Shown: positions 8,661 through 18,168 of the stretch, piece by piece
How positions within the stretch are numbered: position 1 is the stretch's first letter
How the letters are laid out: every line of letters begins with the position of its first letter
Assembly (NCBI GenBank): GCA_900095095.1
Contig: FMBT01000697.1
Coordinates: 1-22,324 of the forward strand
Source: Fragilariopsis cylindrus CCMP1102
Taxonomy: Eukaryota > Bacillariophyta > Bacillariophyceae > Bacillariales > Bacillariaceae
Length of the DNA: 22,324 nucleotides
Reading direction: 5' to 3'
The notes under the pieces: model-generated
The model's input: the letters and a program-made list of their open reading frames with translations, nothing else
The model's database searches: none
What the model was told of the DNA's origin: nothing
Position numbers and translations under genes: made by a program

Positions 8661-8943
8661 GTTAGGTTAAGTAAAGCTGCAGCAAGTAAGATTATTTCAT
8701 TGTTGTATTGTAACCAGCAGTAGTAGTGTGATATTACATCTACCACCAGAACCTACTAAAATTGCATATTACCATGTTATATACTACTATCTACCTGGTA
8801 AACTAAATCTGCAACAAAATTGTCTCCTTGTTGCATTGGTGCCTATAATATGTGTATTGCATCTACCACCAGCTAAACTAAAGGTGATGCTTACATTGCA
8901 CACTGATATATAGTATTAATTGTATACTAAATAAACTAAATAA
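8661..8943. other. Unassigned AT-rich stretch with a repeated short motif
   Basis: The motif (A/G)CATCTACCACCAG(A/C) occurs twice (about 8736-8753 and 8859-8876). A plus frame at 8728-8913 reads MILHLPPEPTK and then VLHLPPAKLK, an internal repeat, but has no recognisable domain. Nothing here is firm enough to call a gene. Confidence 0.35.
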
Positions 8944-9129
8944 AGCTGTGTCATTTATTTGAAGCAATCAGAGTATAAGGTTGCCTTTCATCAGGGCAAT
9001 TCAAATAATTTGATAGTGTTTGATAATTCATTTGCATATGGAAGAAAAATGTCTGTTCAGGATTGTACTGTCATGGCTTGTGCATGGTTAATGGTGGAAG
9101 ACAATGAATCAATTCTGTGTTCTAATTAA
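8944..9129 (+). pseudogene. Open, coding-like fragment ending SILCSN, adjoining the left arm
   Basis: After a TAA at 8941 one plus frame runs 61 codons to a TAA at 9127. The composition is protein-like (FHQGNSNNLIVFDNSFAYGR, then ACAWLMVEDNESILCSN) and is unlike the low-complexity frames nearby. There is no ATG before the middle (MSVQDCT). The final nucleotides, TCAATTCTGTGTTCT, are shared in inverted orientation with the right arm, where the matching frame also ends in SILCS. It may be the 3' end of a coding sequence carried by a repeat family. I do not recognise the protein. Confidence 0.3.
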
Positions 9130-10320
9130 TGTATGTATTTTGGACCATATGATTTTTGATCAGAAATAAACAGAAATGAACCACAAAATATTCAATTTGA
9201 AAGGGTTTCAAAAGGACAACACCAGGTGGGCCAGGTGCACTAGCATCCACATAGTTTACTAGAACCTTTTTCTTGCCTCCTACAACTTTTATGTTCATGT
9301 TGTTGCGGAATGATATTCATTTCGCTGGTGTGGAAGGCACAAAAACAACAACATGATTTTTGATCAGAAATGAATACAAAATATCTCATATAAAAGGGTT
9401 GCACAGGACAACACCAGGTGGGCCAGGTGCACTAGCATTCACATAGTTTACTAGAATGTTTGGCTTGCCTCCTACAACTTTTATGTTCCTGTTGTTGCGG
9501 AATGATATTCATTTCGCTGTTGTGGAAGGCACACAAACACCATGATTTTCAATCAAAATGAACCACAAAATATCTCATTTGAAGGGGTTTCAAAAGGACA
9601 ACACCAGATGGGTCAGGTGCACAAACATCCACATAGAGTAGCAGAGCATTGTGGTTGCCTCCTATAACTTTTCTGTTACTGTGGTTGCGGAGTGATCTTC
9701 ATTTTGCTGTTGTGGAAGGCACACAAACACCATGATTTTTGATCAAAATGAACAAGAAAATATCTCATTTGAAAGGGTTTCAGAGGACAACACCAATTGG
9801 GTTGGGTGCACTAGCATCCATCATACCCATACCTACAGGGTCCTCATAATGTTTAGGTTCCTATGGAGGTAAAGAAGGTATAGGGTTGCATTAACCACAA
9901 AATGGGCCATTTAGGCCCCAAAACAGGGTTTTCCACTTTTGTGTGCACCTAAGCTGGATCATCAACACAAAGCACCAAGAGTAAGTTCCCTTTGGTATAT
10001 ATGGTGCACCCCATCCATATATTTTGCAATGATTCACCTTTTTGAGTGAACTGTATGTCCACAAAACACCGCAAATGGGCTATTTTGGGTGGTTATTTAA
10101 TTTGATGTGTGCTGTGTGTGAGCCTGCATAATGAGATACCAGTAGGCTTACAAGACTAAGGAATATAACAGTTCTCCATCCAATAGGTCAATTGTAAACT
10201 TAATAATTCATTTTTCCAAAAAAATGACTTTGCTGGTGTATATACCTGATGCTAAAGTTGTTATTATATACTTGACTAACAAATACTAGTAAACATTTGG
10301 CATGATTTAGTTTTTATATT
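9107..10320 (+). repeat. Left arm of a ~1.2 kb inverted repeat
   Basis: From TCAATTCTGTGTTCT (9109-9123) to CATGATTTAGTTTTTATATT (10301-10320) the sequence matches, reverse-complemented and with scattered substitutions and indels, the stretch 18169-19396. It comprises an outer anchor (TTTTGGACCAT at 9138-9148), an internal tandem array (9150-9815), and a single-copy part with GCCATTTAGGCCCCAAAACA, CCCTTTGGTATATATGGT and GAGATACCAGTAGGCTTACA. A third, shorter copy of the single-copy part lies at 19815-20340. No transposase frame is visible inside. Confidence 0.88.
9150..9815 (+). repeat. Tandem array of ~190-205 bp units inside the left arm
   Basis: Units start with TGATTTTTGATCA-like sequence at about 9150, 9355, 9543 and 9733; the last is partial. 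Each has the order CATTTGAAAGGGTTTCAAAA, GGACAACACCAGGTGGG, GCACTAGCATCCACATAG, TTGCCTCCTACAACTTTT, TGTTGCGGAATGATATTCAT, GTGGAAGGCAC. Units differ by scattered substitutions and small indels, so the array is not recent. The unit length and A+T content are satellite-like. Confidence 0.88.
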
Positions 10321-10335
10321 GGCATTGGTAGTAAT

Positions 10336-10425
10336 GCGTCGAGTAGTTTCGAGTAAAAACATACGCGCAAATTAACAGGCACTTTTTAAAAGAAAGACGT
10401 ATTTTTTTTTGTCGAAACTACTCGC
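10336..10425. repeat. Short inverted repeat (GCGAGTAGTTTCGA), possible hairpin
   Basis: GCGTCGAGTAGTTTCGAG (about 10337-10354) is the near reverse complement of GTCGAAACTACTCGC (about 10411-10425), giving arms of about 14 bp with a ~57-base loop. It lies immediately inside the left arm. The stretch 10321-10773 otherwise shows nothing firm. A weak 80-codon frame (10476-10718) was not accepted as a gene. Confidence 0.5.
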
Positions 10426-10773
10426 AATTGTGTTTTCTATTTGCGCAGGATATGTAATTATTCACAAACAATGTTTTGTATGCGTGTTTTAGACGCGTCA
10501 ATGACTTTGACGGAACATCATCCTTTTGTCCGGAGATTGAAGCGTGCGAAAAAGCACGTGGTGCGACTCCAGCCCTGGCTTTAATTTACCCGCTTTGTAG
10601 AGCATTTCACGCTCTCCCATTAAATACAATTTACTGTACAATTGTAACGGTAGCTTTTACACGAAGGCAACAACAAAAACAACGCAATAGAGAGAAAGCG
10701 AACAAGAACGAAGGGTGACAAAAATAAACAAATATACTAACGACGAAAGGCAACAATAATAATAATTGATAAT

Positions 10774-12486
10774 ATGGTCGATACTAATCAACTACCAAAG
10801 AAGTACGTCAAAACGGGTAACCATGGTAAACTAATTCTGAATCCAGAATACAAGGCCTGGAAGAACGGCGAGTCGACGATCGATGTTATTGACGGGCACA
10901 ATAATAATAATAATAATAATAATAATAATCATGCCAACGACACCTTCAATGATGAGAAAAACGAAACAATAAGTGAGCAAATCAGAAAACAACTCGAACA
11001 GCTTAATTCAATCAAAGAACTATTGACTCGTGAAGAATATGCTACTAAGAGACAAGCAATTTTGGCTTTGTTAGACACATCACTTTCTGCCGCAACAACA
11101 ACAACAACAACAACAATTCCTGAAGCAACAGCATATGCTATCTCACCGACCGTTTATGAACATGATGCCAACATAATCTGGGATTTCAAAGAATTAATGT
11201 TAGATATTGTAGGTACCTATAACATAGTTTCTTGTGATTGTGTGATGATGCTAGGTGATCCTCCAATGTTACATCCAATGATATGGAAAAAAGGTACTCA
11301 GACCTATAAAATGTCAATCGATGGAGATATGTTAGTTGTGACGAATACGCTTTTCCTGATGATCGAAGGCCTCGAACAAGCTCACGTAGTTGCTACTGGT
11401 TTCAAAGTTGAAAATGCACAAGACAAAACCACCAAATTAATAGATATGGAGGGAAAGGTTTCCACGGGGAAATGGACAACTATAGGTCCAAAGCACCATG
11501 TTCTTTTTGAAAAAGAACCAGCTTCTCAACGACCAACACCTGAAGTATGGGTGAAAAAGGAACATGGTGTATTCAATAATCCATGTAATCTAAATTATGA
11601 ATTAATACAATTTGGAATTGGGGTCGGGATTGCCACTACTGAATTTGAGGGGAATAATATAACCACAACCATAATTTATCCTGACAAACCAGGCCTAGGT
11701 GGTACTATTAAGTTATTGAAGACAACAGAAGAGGATGGAAAAAATGACCCACCAGGTGGCTTAGGTGGTACTTTAAACTTATTGAAGACAACAGAAGAGG
11801 ATGTAAAAAATGACCCACCAGGTGGAATTATCTCAACAGCTATTCCACCGACCGTTTATGAACATGATGCCAGCATCATCTGGGATTTCAAAGAATTAAT
11901 GTTAGATATTGTAGGTACCTATAACTTAGTTTATTGTAATATGGTGAATGTTTTAGGTGATCCTCCAATTCCATGGAAAGAAGGTTTACAGACCTATAAA
12001 ATCGATGGAGATATGTTGGTTATGACGAGTTCAATGACGATGATGTTCGCAGGCATCGAACAAATTCTCGCAGCTGCTATTTGTTTCGAAGTTGAAAATG
12101 CAAAAGACAAAACCACCAAATCAACAGATAATAATGGACAGGTTTCCACGGGAGAATGGACAACTATAGGTCCAAAGCACCATGTTCTTGTTGAAGAAGA
12201 AGCAAATGGCGGCATTGGCACTACTGAATTTGAGGAAAATAATATAACCGCAACCTTACTCTATCCTGACAAACCAGGCATAGGTTGTACTGTTAAATTA
12301 TTGAAGATAAATAATAACCCACCAGGTAGAATTATTTCACTCAAATCGGGTTCCGATCAGGATATTGCCGAAGCACTTCAGAAACTCGGATGTGACGACA
12401 GCTCTACTGCTGAAACAGAAACCAAAAATCATTCACCTAAAGGAAAACAAAAAGGAAAAAGATGGTGGAAGAAAGAAAAAAAATAA
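10774..12486 (+). CDS. Unrecognised 570-residue protein with SHOCT-like motif and two tandem domains
   Basis: This is a single intact frame. The ATG at 10774 follows an AT-rich leader with in-frame stops upstream, so the start is probable. The N-terminus has LILNPEYKAWKNGE, then an Asn run (about residues 43-53). Residues 67-101 (SEQIRKQLEQLNSIKELLTR through ALLD) resemble a SHOCT domain, a short helical motif usually tied to oligomerisation. Two homologous domains follow: A, about 125-315, and B, about 359-515. Both begin PTVYEHDA, WDFKELMLDIVGTYN, contain GDPP, IDGDMLV, VENA-DKTTK, WTTIGPKHHVL and TTEFE, and end YPDKPG-G-T-KLLK. Domain A has about 30 extra residues before the TTEFE segment. 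The linker is a 66-bp direct duplication (11695-11760, 11761-11826). The C-terminus is very basic (KGKQKGKRWWKKEKK). No signal peptide or membrane segment is seen. The GTYN start and alternating hydrophobic strands hint at a lipocalin-like beta barrel, but this is a weak inference. Confidence 0.82.
   Translation: MVDTNQLPKKYVKTGNHGKLILNPEYKAWKNGESTIDVIDGHNNNNNNNNNNHANDTFNDEKNETISEQIRKQLEQLNSIKELLTREEYATKRQAILALLDTSLSAATTTTTTTIPEATAYAISPTVYEHDANIIWDFKELMLDIVGTYNIVSCDCVMMLGDPPMLHPMIWKKGTQTYKMSIDGDMLVVTNTLFLMIEGLEQAHVVATGFKVENAQDKTTKLIDMEGKVSTGKWTTIGPKHHVLFEKEPASQRPTPEVWVKKEHGVFNNPCNLNYELIQFGIGVGIATTEFEGNNITTTIIYPDKPGLGGTIKLLKTTEEDGKNDPPGGLGGTLNLLKTTEEDVKNDPPGGIISTAIPPTVYEHDASIIWDFKELMLDIVGTYNLVYCNMVNVLGDPPIPWKEGLQTYKIDGDMLVMTSSMTMMFAGIEQILAAAICFEVENAKDKTTKSTDNNGQVSTGEWTTIGPKHHVLVEEEANGGIGTTEFEENNITATLLYPDKPGIGCTVKLLKINNNPPGRIISLKSGSDQDIAEALQKLGCDDSSTAETETKNHSPKGKQKGKRWWKKEKK
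11695..11826 (+). repeat. 66-bp in-frame tandem duplication within the 570-residue protein gene
   Basis: 11695-11760 and 11761-11826 both encode (G)LGGT-LLKTTEED-KNDPPGG. They differ at only a few bases, so the second copy arose recently. The duplication repeats the last strand of domain A plus the linker. Confidence 0.9.
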
Positions 12487-13188
12487 AGGTTTAGGATGGG
12501 TTACAACCGTGTCAAAAATATTTCGAATGTAGGAGCAGCGATTGAAGATGCCTAAATTGGAAGTAGCATAATTTGTATTGACTAGTAAGAATACGGATGG
12601 ATAATAATAATAGTAAGAATATTTTCACAATCACGAAATGGAAAAATTGGAATTTAAGACGAGTAATTTGAATAAATGAGGTTGAGATTATATGTTCATG
12701 ATAAAAGAAAAATTACTACGATCACGAAATTAGCATCGTATGATGGTGTATGCATTCGTAATAAACGACCATTGTGAGTAAAGTGAGTACTTTACAAGTA
12801 TCGACGACGATTAACGCGGAATCGTATACTGTAGGTAGTATTACATGACAGAGAAATAACACGCGGATTGTGATAGCTAGGTGATGATAGCTCTACTATT
12901 TGAACGAGAAAAATATAGGCAGTAAGAATGGTGAATACAGTATTATTTTTACTTCTTATTATCATATATTGTATTATATCTTAATGTTATCTTAAAAATC
13001 TAGTAGTAGTCCAAGTAAGCCAATTTTCTTTTCTAAATGTTTTTCTATAATAGTCGTAACAGATATTATCATATTATGTTATATTATAGTTGTTCAATCC
13101 TTTATCCTTTTTTATTAGAAAATGCATTCCTTAAATCTTCAAAATGACCGAGTACATAGCTAGCGAAGTACTTTTCACTTATTTGTGT
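12487..13188. other. Intergenic stretch between convergent genes
   Basis: About 700 bp of AT-rich DNA separates the stop of the plus-strand orphan gene from the stop of the minus-strand TPR gene. It should hold both 3' ends. ATCACGAAAT recurs (about 12630 and 12720). I see no RNA gene, no long frame and no clear polyadenylation signal. Confidence 0.6.
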
Positions 13189-16100
13189 TTAACAACTTCT
13201 TTCGTCGTCGTCGTCGCCGTTAGTATTATTACCAGCTCCAGTGCCTTGCAATGTTGATGATGATTGTCTTGATTGACGTTGTTCCAATTCACGACGTTGG
13301 TCGCGTTCTCTCATCCAATACCGTAGATGCTCAATAGTAGTTTTGGCACTTAGTGTATCGGGATGGTCGTCCCCCTTACATCTTCTGTAAATCGATAATG
13401 CGTGTCGGTATTGTCGTTCTGCGTCACCTAATTCACCTAGCTTGTAGTGAACATTACCTAATGATTTGTAGGCACTTGCTACCTCAGGATGATCGGTACC
13501 GTGGACGGTAACTTTGACACTTAGCACGTCACGGAATAAATCATATGCTTCATGATAATCACCTTTCTTTGTGAGTATCGTACCTATTGATTTGAGGATC
13601 GGTGCAACATCAGGATGATGCATCCCATATGCATCTCGATTTAAACGTAATGCTTCACGATAAAACATCATTGCTTGATCAAGATGCCGGCGCTTGTAGT
13701 GAATACTACCAACCATAACTAATGTCCCAGCAACAGTTGGATGTTCACTACCTAATGTAGCATGATAGATACGTATTGATTCTTGATAACATGCCATAGC
13801 TTCGTCGTATTCCCTGTTACGTCATAGAAAGGGGTATGAAAAGAAGAAGGTTGTATGAACGAAAGAGAAAGCGTGAGAAAAAAAGCCAATCAACGAAAAA
13901 GAGGAATGAATAGATGGATTCGAATCAATCAAAGTATGTATAGGTAATATTATAACATTACATAACATAACATAACATAACATAACATAACATAAATGAA
14001 ACTTACCCACGTTTGTGATAAATACCACCGATATAATGTAGTATTCCAGCGATTTCAGGGGATTGAGTGTTGCCTCGATTTTTAACTGTTAGATCGTATG
14101 CTTCTCGATATGATGCCATAGCTTCATCTAATTGTCCTTTCTTTAAATGTATTGATGCGATTCGAGTCAACACAGATGCGGTTGTTTCACGAATACAACT
14201 GGATACTTCAAGAACGGAAGAATCATCGTCAGTATTATCTACTACATCTCCATCCGATAATGAAGACGACGAATGTGCTTTTTTAATGTTATGAAAGGAT
14301 GTAGTAGATTTCTCGTGGTGACGTAATAAGTTCATTGCTTCAAGGAAAAATTCCATTGCTGTATCTAAATCACCACGTTTTGCGTGGACCATACCAATCA
14401 CCTTAAGTGTTGACGTTACATCACGAAGTGCTTCAACAGTATTGCTATTGCTGCTGATACTGCTCGTTTTTGGTTTATTATTATCTTGTTGTTGTTGTTG
14501 TTGTTGTTGTTGTTCATATAATGATTTGTAAATATGTAATGCTTGTAAATATTTTGTCAATGCTGCATCGAGTTCCCCAACGCGATTCTTAACATTACCG
14601 ATACATGATATAACAGATGCAACATCACGATTCATACATGCTTTGGCATTATTATTGGTGCTATTGTTGGTAGGATCATCAGTTTCACCATTATCTAGGT
14701 TATTGTTAGTGCTGTTATTGTTGTTGTTGTTACTGGAATTATTATTACTCTTTATGTTAGCTTGTCGTATATAAATTGACATTGCCTTTTCAAATTGACG
14801 TTGAGCTAAGTCATATTGTCCACGTTCGGCTAGAACCATACCAATATTTTTACGCGTACCAGCAACAAATACATGACATTCTCCAAATGCCTTTGAATAT
14901 ACGTTCTTTGCACGACGATACGCTTCCAATTCTTCATTACGATTTCCTAATCTATAATATACACTACCGGTACATATCAATGTTGATGCTATATTGGATG
15001 CAACTTCTTGTCGACTATATTTTCTTGATGATGAAGATGCCGATGAAGATGTAGATGATGATTCCGTAGAGGATATTGATGATATATGTTGCTGTTGTTG
15101 TGACGACGATGAGCATGATGATGATGATAATGGTATAGATGCTTGTTGATAATCATCACCACCACTACCTGCTAAAAATGATAATGATAATTCACGATGT
15201 GCTGCTAGAACATGTCTATAAATTTCAAGTGCTAATTCCAAATCAGCCTTTGTATCCTGTTGTTGTTGTTGAGATTTTTTTGCATTAGTAGCAGAAACAA
15301 CAGAAGCACTACTATTAAGAAGATCAATTCGTAATGCTAATGAGTTCATCCGTTCTTGATGTTGTCTCCATTTCGGATTCGGATGGAATTACCGTCACAG
15401 CCACCACAATCACCACCTTGACCTTGATGATGATACGAATAATATTTCATTGCATTTTGATATTTATCCATAGCTTGTGTTGCAGCACTTGATCCCGGTA
15501 GTCCCATTGTAAAGGATGACATGAAGGCATCACCATGTGACTGTGACTGTGATGTTGGTGGTGCATGCATCGTACTACTCATAGGAGCTATTGGGATGTT
15601 ATTAGCGGCAGCACTGGTGGGACCAGTAGTAGTTGCTGTTGTTGATAATGAGGAGGAGGCCGTGGTCGAATCACGATGGAATGGAACATCCGTATCGACG
15701 ACCATGGTGGATGATGCTGTTCCTGATGCTAATGCTGAGGCTGATGATCTTCGATGACTTGATGATCCACTAGCATTACTACCACGCTTGTGTTTCTTGC
15801 TTCTTCTTCTTGAGGATACCGATTTACGTTTTTCGGGATTACTACTTGTTGGACCAGCAGCACATGTAGTAGAACTTCCTCCTCCACATCCACCACCACT
15901 ACTATCTAATCCACCACCACCACCATTTCGGAATGAAATACTTCGAAATAAATCATCCAACGCTCGTACATCTTCATTGATTTCTGACATTAATGCTGAA
16001 TTTTCATCTCCACCTGTCGTCGTTGCCGTCGTCGCTGTTGTTGTTGCACAACTTGAAGTACTAGTATGATTCGTAGTACTAGTACCAGCTGAAAATGCAG

Positions 16101-17093
16101 AATTACCACCACCTAATCCTGATAGAAATGAACGTGTTTCGACCGACGCATCATCAGCTTCTTGACATGCAGTTTCAAATTCTGGGGTCAATTTTTGTGC
16201 ACGTAATGTTGTTACTTCTGTATAGTATCTCATTGCTTCATCTTGTTCACCACGTAATGAATGTACATTACCAATATTTCGTAATGTATGAACAAGTGCA
16301 TCAATTGTTGTATCATGTATACGAATATTTTCTTGATAAGCATACGATTCTTCATCTTCATCAGTAGTAGTATCATCCGTAGTATTAACGGTATCAGTAT
16401 CAATAGTTGTTGCTGTCAATCTTGATGCTGCTGCTGATGATGATCCTCCTCCTGTTGCTGTACTTAATCCACTCAATAAAGAGGAACTGAACGAACTAGA
16501 GTTTTCATTTGTTGCATTCGGGTCTGAATTCTGTTGATTGCTCCTCGTAGAACTTCTTCGTGGACTATTATTATTAGTAGTAGTATCATTATTACTGCTG
16601 TGATTATTAGTAGTAGTAGTATACGGCAAATTTCGTACATTACAATTCCCAATATTCCAAAACACGCTACGTTTTTCACGTAACGCTTCTGTAAATGCAT
16701 CCATCGCATTATCATATTCTTTTCGTCGTACGTGATGCTCCCCCATTAGATCTAATCGATTAGCTAAATCAACACGTGCATCTTGAACATTCCGTCGGTG
16801 TTGATCAACATCTGTACGCAATACTTGATAATCACCATCCTTATTAATATTCAATGTGATTAATCGTTGTTGTTGGATTGTGATAATGATAATGATTTCT
16901 TGCTGCTGCCGTGGTGCGGATGATTTAGCTTATTGGAGTTGTGATGATTTGAGTCAGATCCCTTCGATGGTGACATACATGATGTTGATATTGTTGATGA
17001 CGTAGAGGAATGTCTTCTTCCAACACCACCAGGATGATGAGGAGTTGTATTATTTCTCATCCGTTGAACTGGAGTTATGTGTGATGCGTACAT
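13189..17093 (-). CDS. Large kinesin-light-chain-type TPR protein, multi-exon, with frame breaks
   Basis: TPR proteins of this type are scaffolds. The repeats are the ~42-residue kind with an HP signature (LGSEHPTVAGTL, YGMHHPDVAPIL, HGTDHPEVASAY, GDDHPDTLSA) seen in kinesin light chains and in the large TPR families of diatoms. Coding blocks, 5' to 3': 17093-16860 (MYASHITPVQRMRNN, Ser/Asn/His-rich); 16854-15346 (a TPR at GEHHVRRKEYDNAMDAF, another at IGNVHSLRGEQDEAMRYY, long Ser/Thr/Gly linkers, a basic nuclear-signal-like stretch PEKRKSVSSRRRSKKHKR); 15349-14007 (about five TPRs, Asn and Gln runs); 13813-13189 (four TPRs, then a charged tail). The 14006-13814 intron is secure and phased. 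The first two blocks are in different frames, so an intron or indel is needed near 16830-16980; a GTATGT donor near 16980 is one option. At about 15346-15420 the frame shifts by one base, reading NPKWRQHQERMNSLALRID upstream of the next ATG, with no obvious intron. The gene is either mis-assembled there or broken. The partner is unknown. Confidence 0.85.
13814..14006 (-). other. Intron of the TPR gene, containing a CATAA microsatellite
   Basis: The donor is GTAAGT right after CGTGG (14007); the acceptor is TAACAG before GGAATACGACGAAGC (13813). Splicing gives HKRGEYDEAMACYQE, restoring a perfect TPR helix pair in phase. The intron is 193 bp and carries about eight CATAA units (about 13949-13995). 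Minus-strand reading is supported by both splice sites. Confidence 0.93.
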
Positions 17094-18168
17094 GATTGTA
17101 AAGCTAAGCTGTTTTGTGTTGGTTGCTGGTTGTTGGTTGTTGGTTGTTGGTTGTGTTTAGTATTAGTATGATATTATTATTTGTGAGAACGGTAAAGTAG
17201 TGGATTGATTTGATTTGATTTGATTTGATCTGTCTAAAATATAAAACTGACGCCAATATTTTTCACTTAGGAAAATTGCACTTAGTAAAATGATGAATAC
17301 GAATAAACGGATCACAGTACCTACAGTTGTAAGATGGGTACAGTACTCGCCCACGAATGCACCAATCAGTAATAAGCAATCGCATGTATTGTATTTTGTG
17401 TAAGTACCGTACCCGGAAGCGAAAGAAAAGCGAGAGGAGGAATGGTTAAAATATCAATTGTCTTTTCCTCGCTTAACCAAGAAACAGAGAGATAGGGCAG
17501 CCTGATGTCGGTTTAAGGATGTGAGCGATCCTATGAGCATCGCAGTTAGTTAGTTTTGTGCGAGTTGGGTGTGAGTTTGTCATTATTTTTAAAATATTTT
17601 TGACGAAAACAGAAAAGCGAGCGATTCTTTCAACCTTGCGTATTAATTTTAATCATTAAATGATGAATTAACATTTAAAGCGAAGTTAATTCATTTACGG
17701 GAAAAGCGATTCTTCTAACGGTCTATTAAACTTAATGTAAAACATTCAACGCATTAAAGGGGCAATTATGACTCCGCTCAAAATGCTTTTAATAAGCCTT
17801 ATTGATATATTCTGACTTATACGCGATACTTTTTTTGAATATCATCGCTTAAGCTAACAATTTAATGCAACGCCACAACAGAGAAGATGCATGCATGAGA
17901 AGAATTATCTTTTTTTTTTGCGACACGTCGCCAAGCGCAAAAAACATTTGTAGTCGCGCATTTTCGCGTGCTAATGAGAAGAAATCGTCAAATAAATAAT
18001 AATATGTGTACCGTACTGCAGCGTACCAGTATCGCCAATTCATTCTTCGATGGATTCGATTCGTGTATGGGATTGATGATAACTTACTAATACTTTTATT
18101 ATGAATCAATCAGACTAATCGCGTTAACAAATACTAGCATGTAGTGGGTCCCGTGTAGTGACTCATTG
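17094..18168. other. Gene-free stretch upstream of the TPR gene
   Basis: It contains (TTGGTTG)-type repeats (about 17117-17157) and TTGAT pentamers (about 17204-17228), both likely in the 5' region of the TPR gene. AT-rich DNA with palindromic TTAAT/ATTAA runs follows at about 17640-17695. Short frames here (for example 17163-17354 and 17849-18109, minus) have no recognisable features. No RNA gene was seen. Confidence 0.55.

Noticed and set aside
9150..9815. CRISPR-like array
   Set aside because: Units of about 190 bp are contiguous, diverged along their whole length and have no spacers. They are satellite DNA in a eukaryotic setting.
10476..10718. 80-codon frame upstream of the orphan gene (MYACFRRVNDFDGTSSF)
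   Set aside because: The end is Gln/Lys/Asn low complexity and no motif is visible. It could be a leader or remnant but cannot be supported.
13901..13935. Possible tRNA T-loop-like GATTCGAATC
   Set aside because: No acceptor stem, D-arm or anticodon arm could be fitted around it; it is a palindrome inside the TPR intron.
14067..16367. Plus-strand frames across the TPR gene
   Set aside because: They are antisense shadows of repeat-rich TPR coding sequence whose minus-strand reading is fixed by TPR motifs and splice sites.
17163..17354. 63-codon minus frame with a hydrophobic stretch
   Set aside because: It lies in pentamer-repeat DNA upstream of the TPR gene and has no supporting features.
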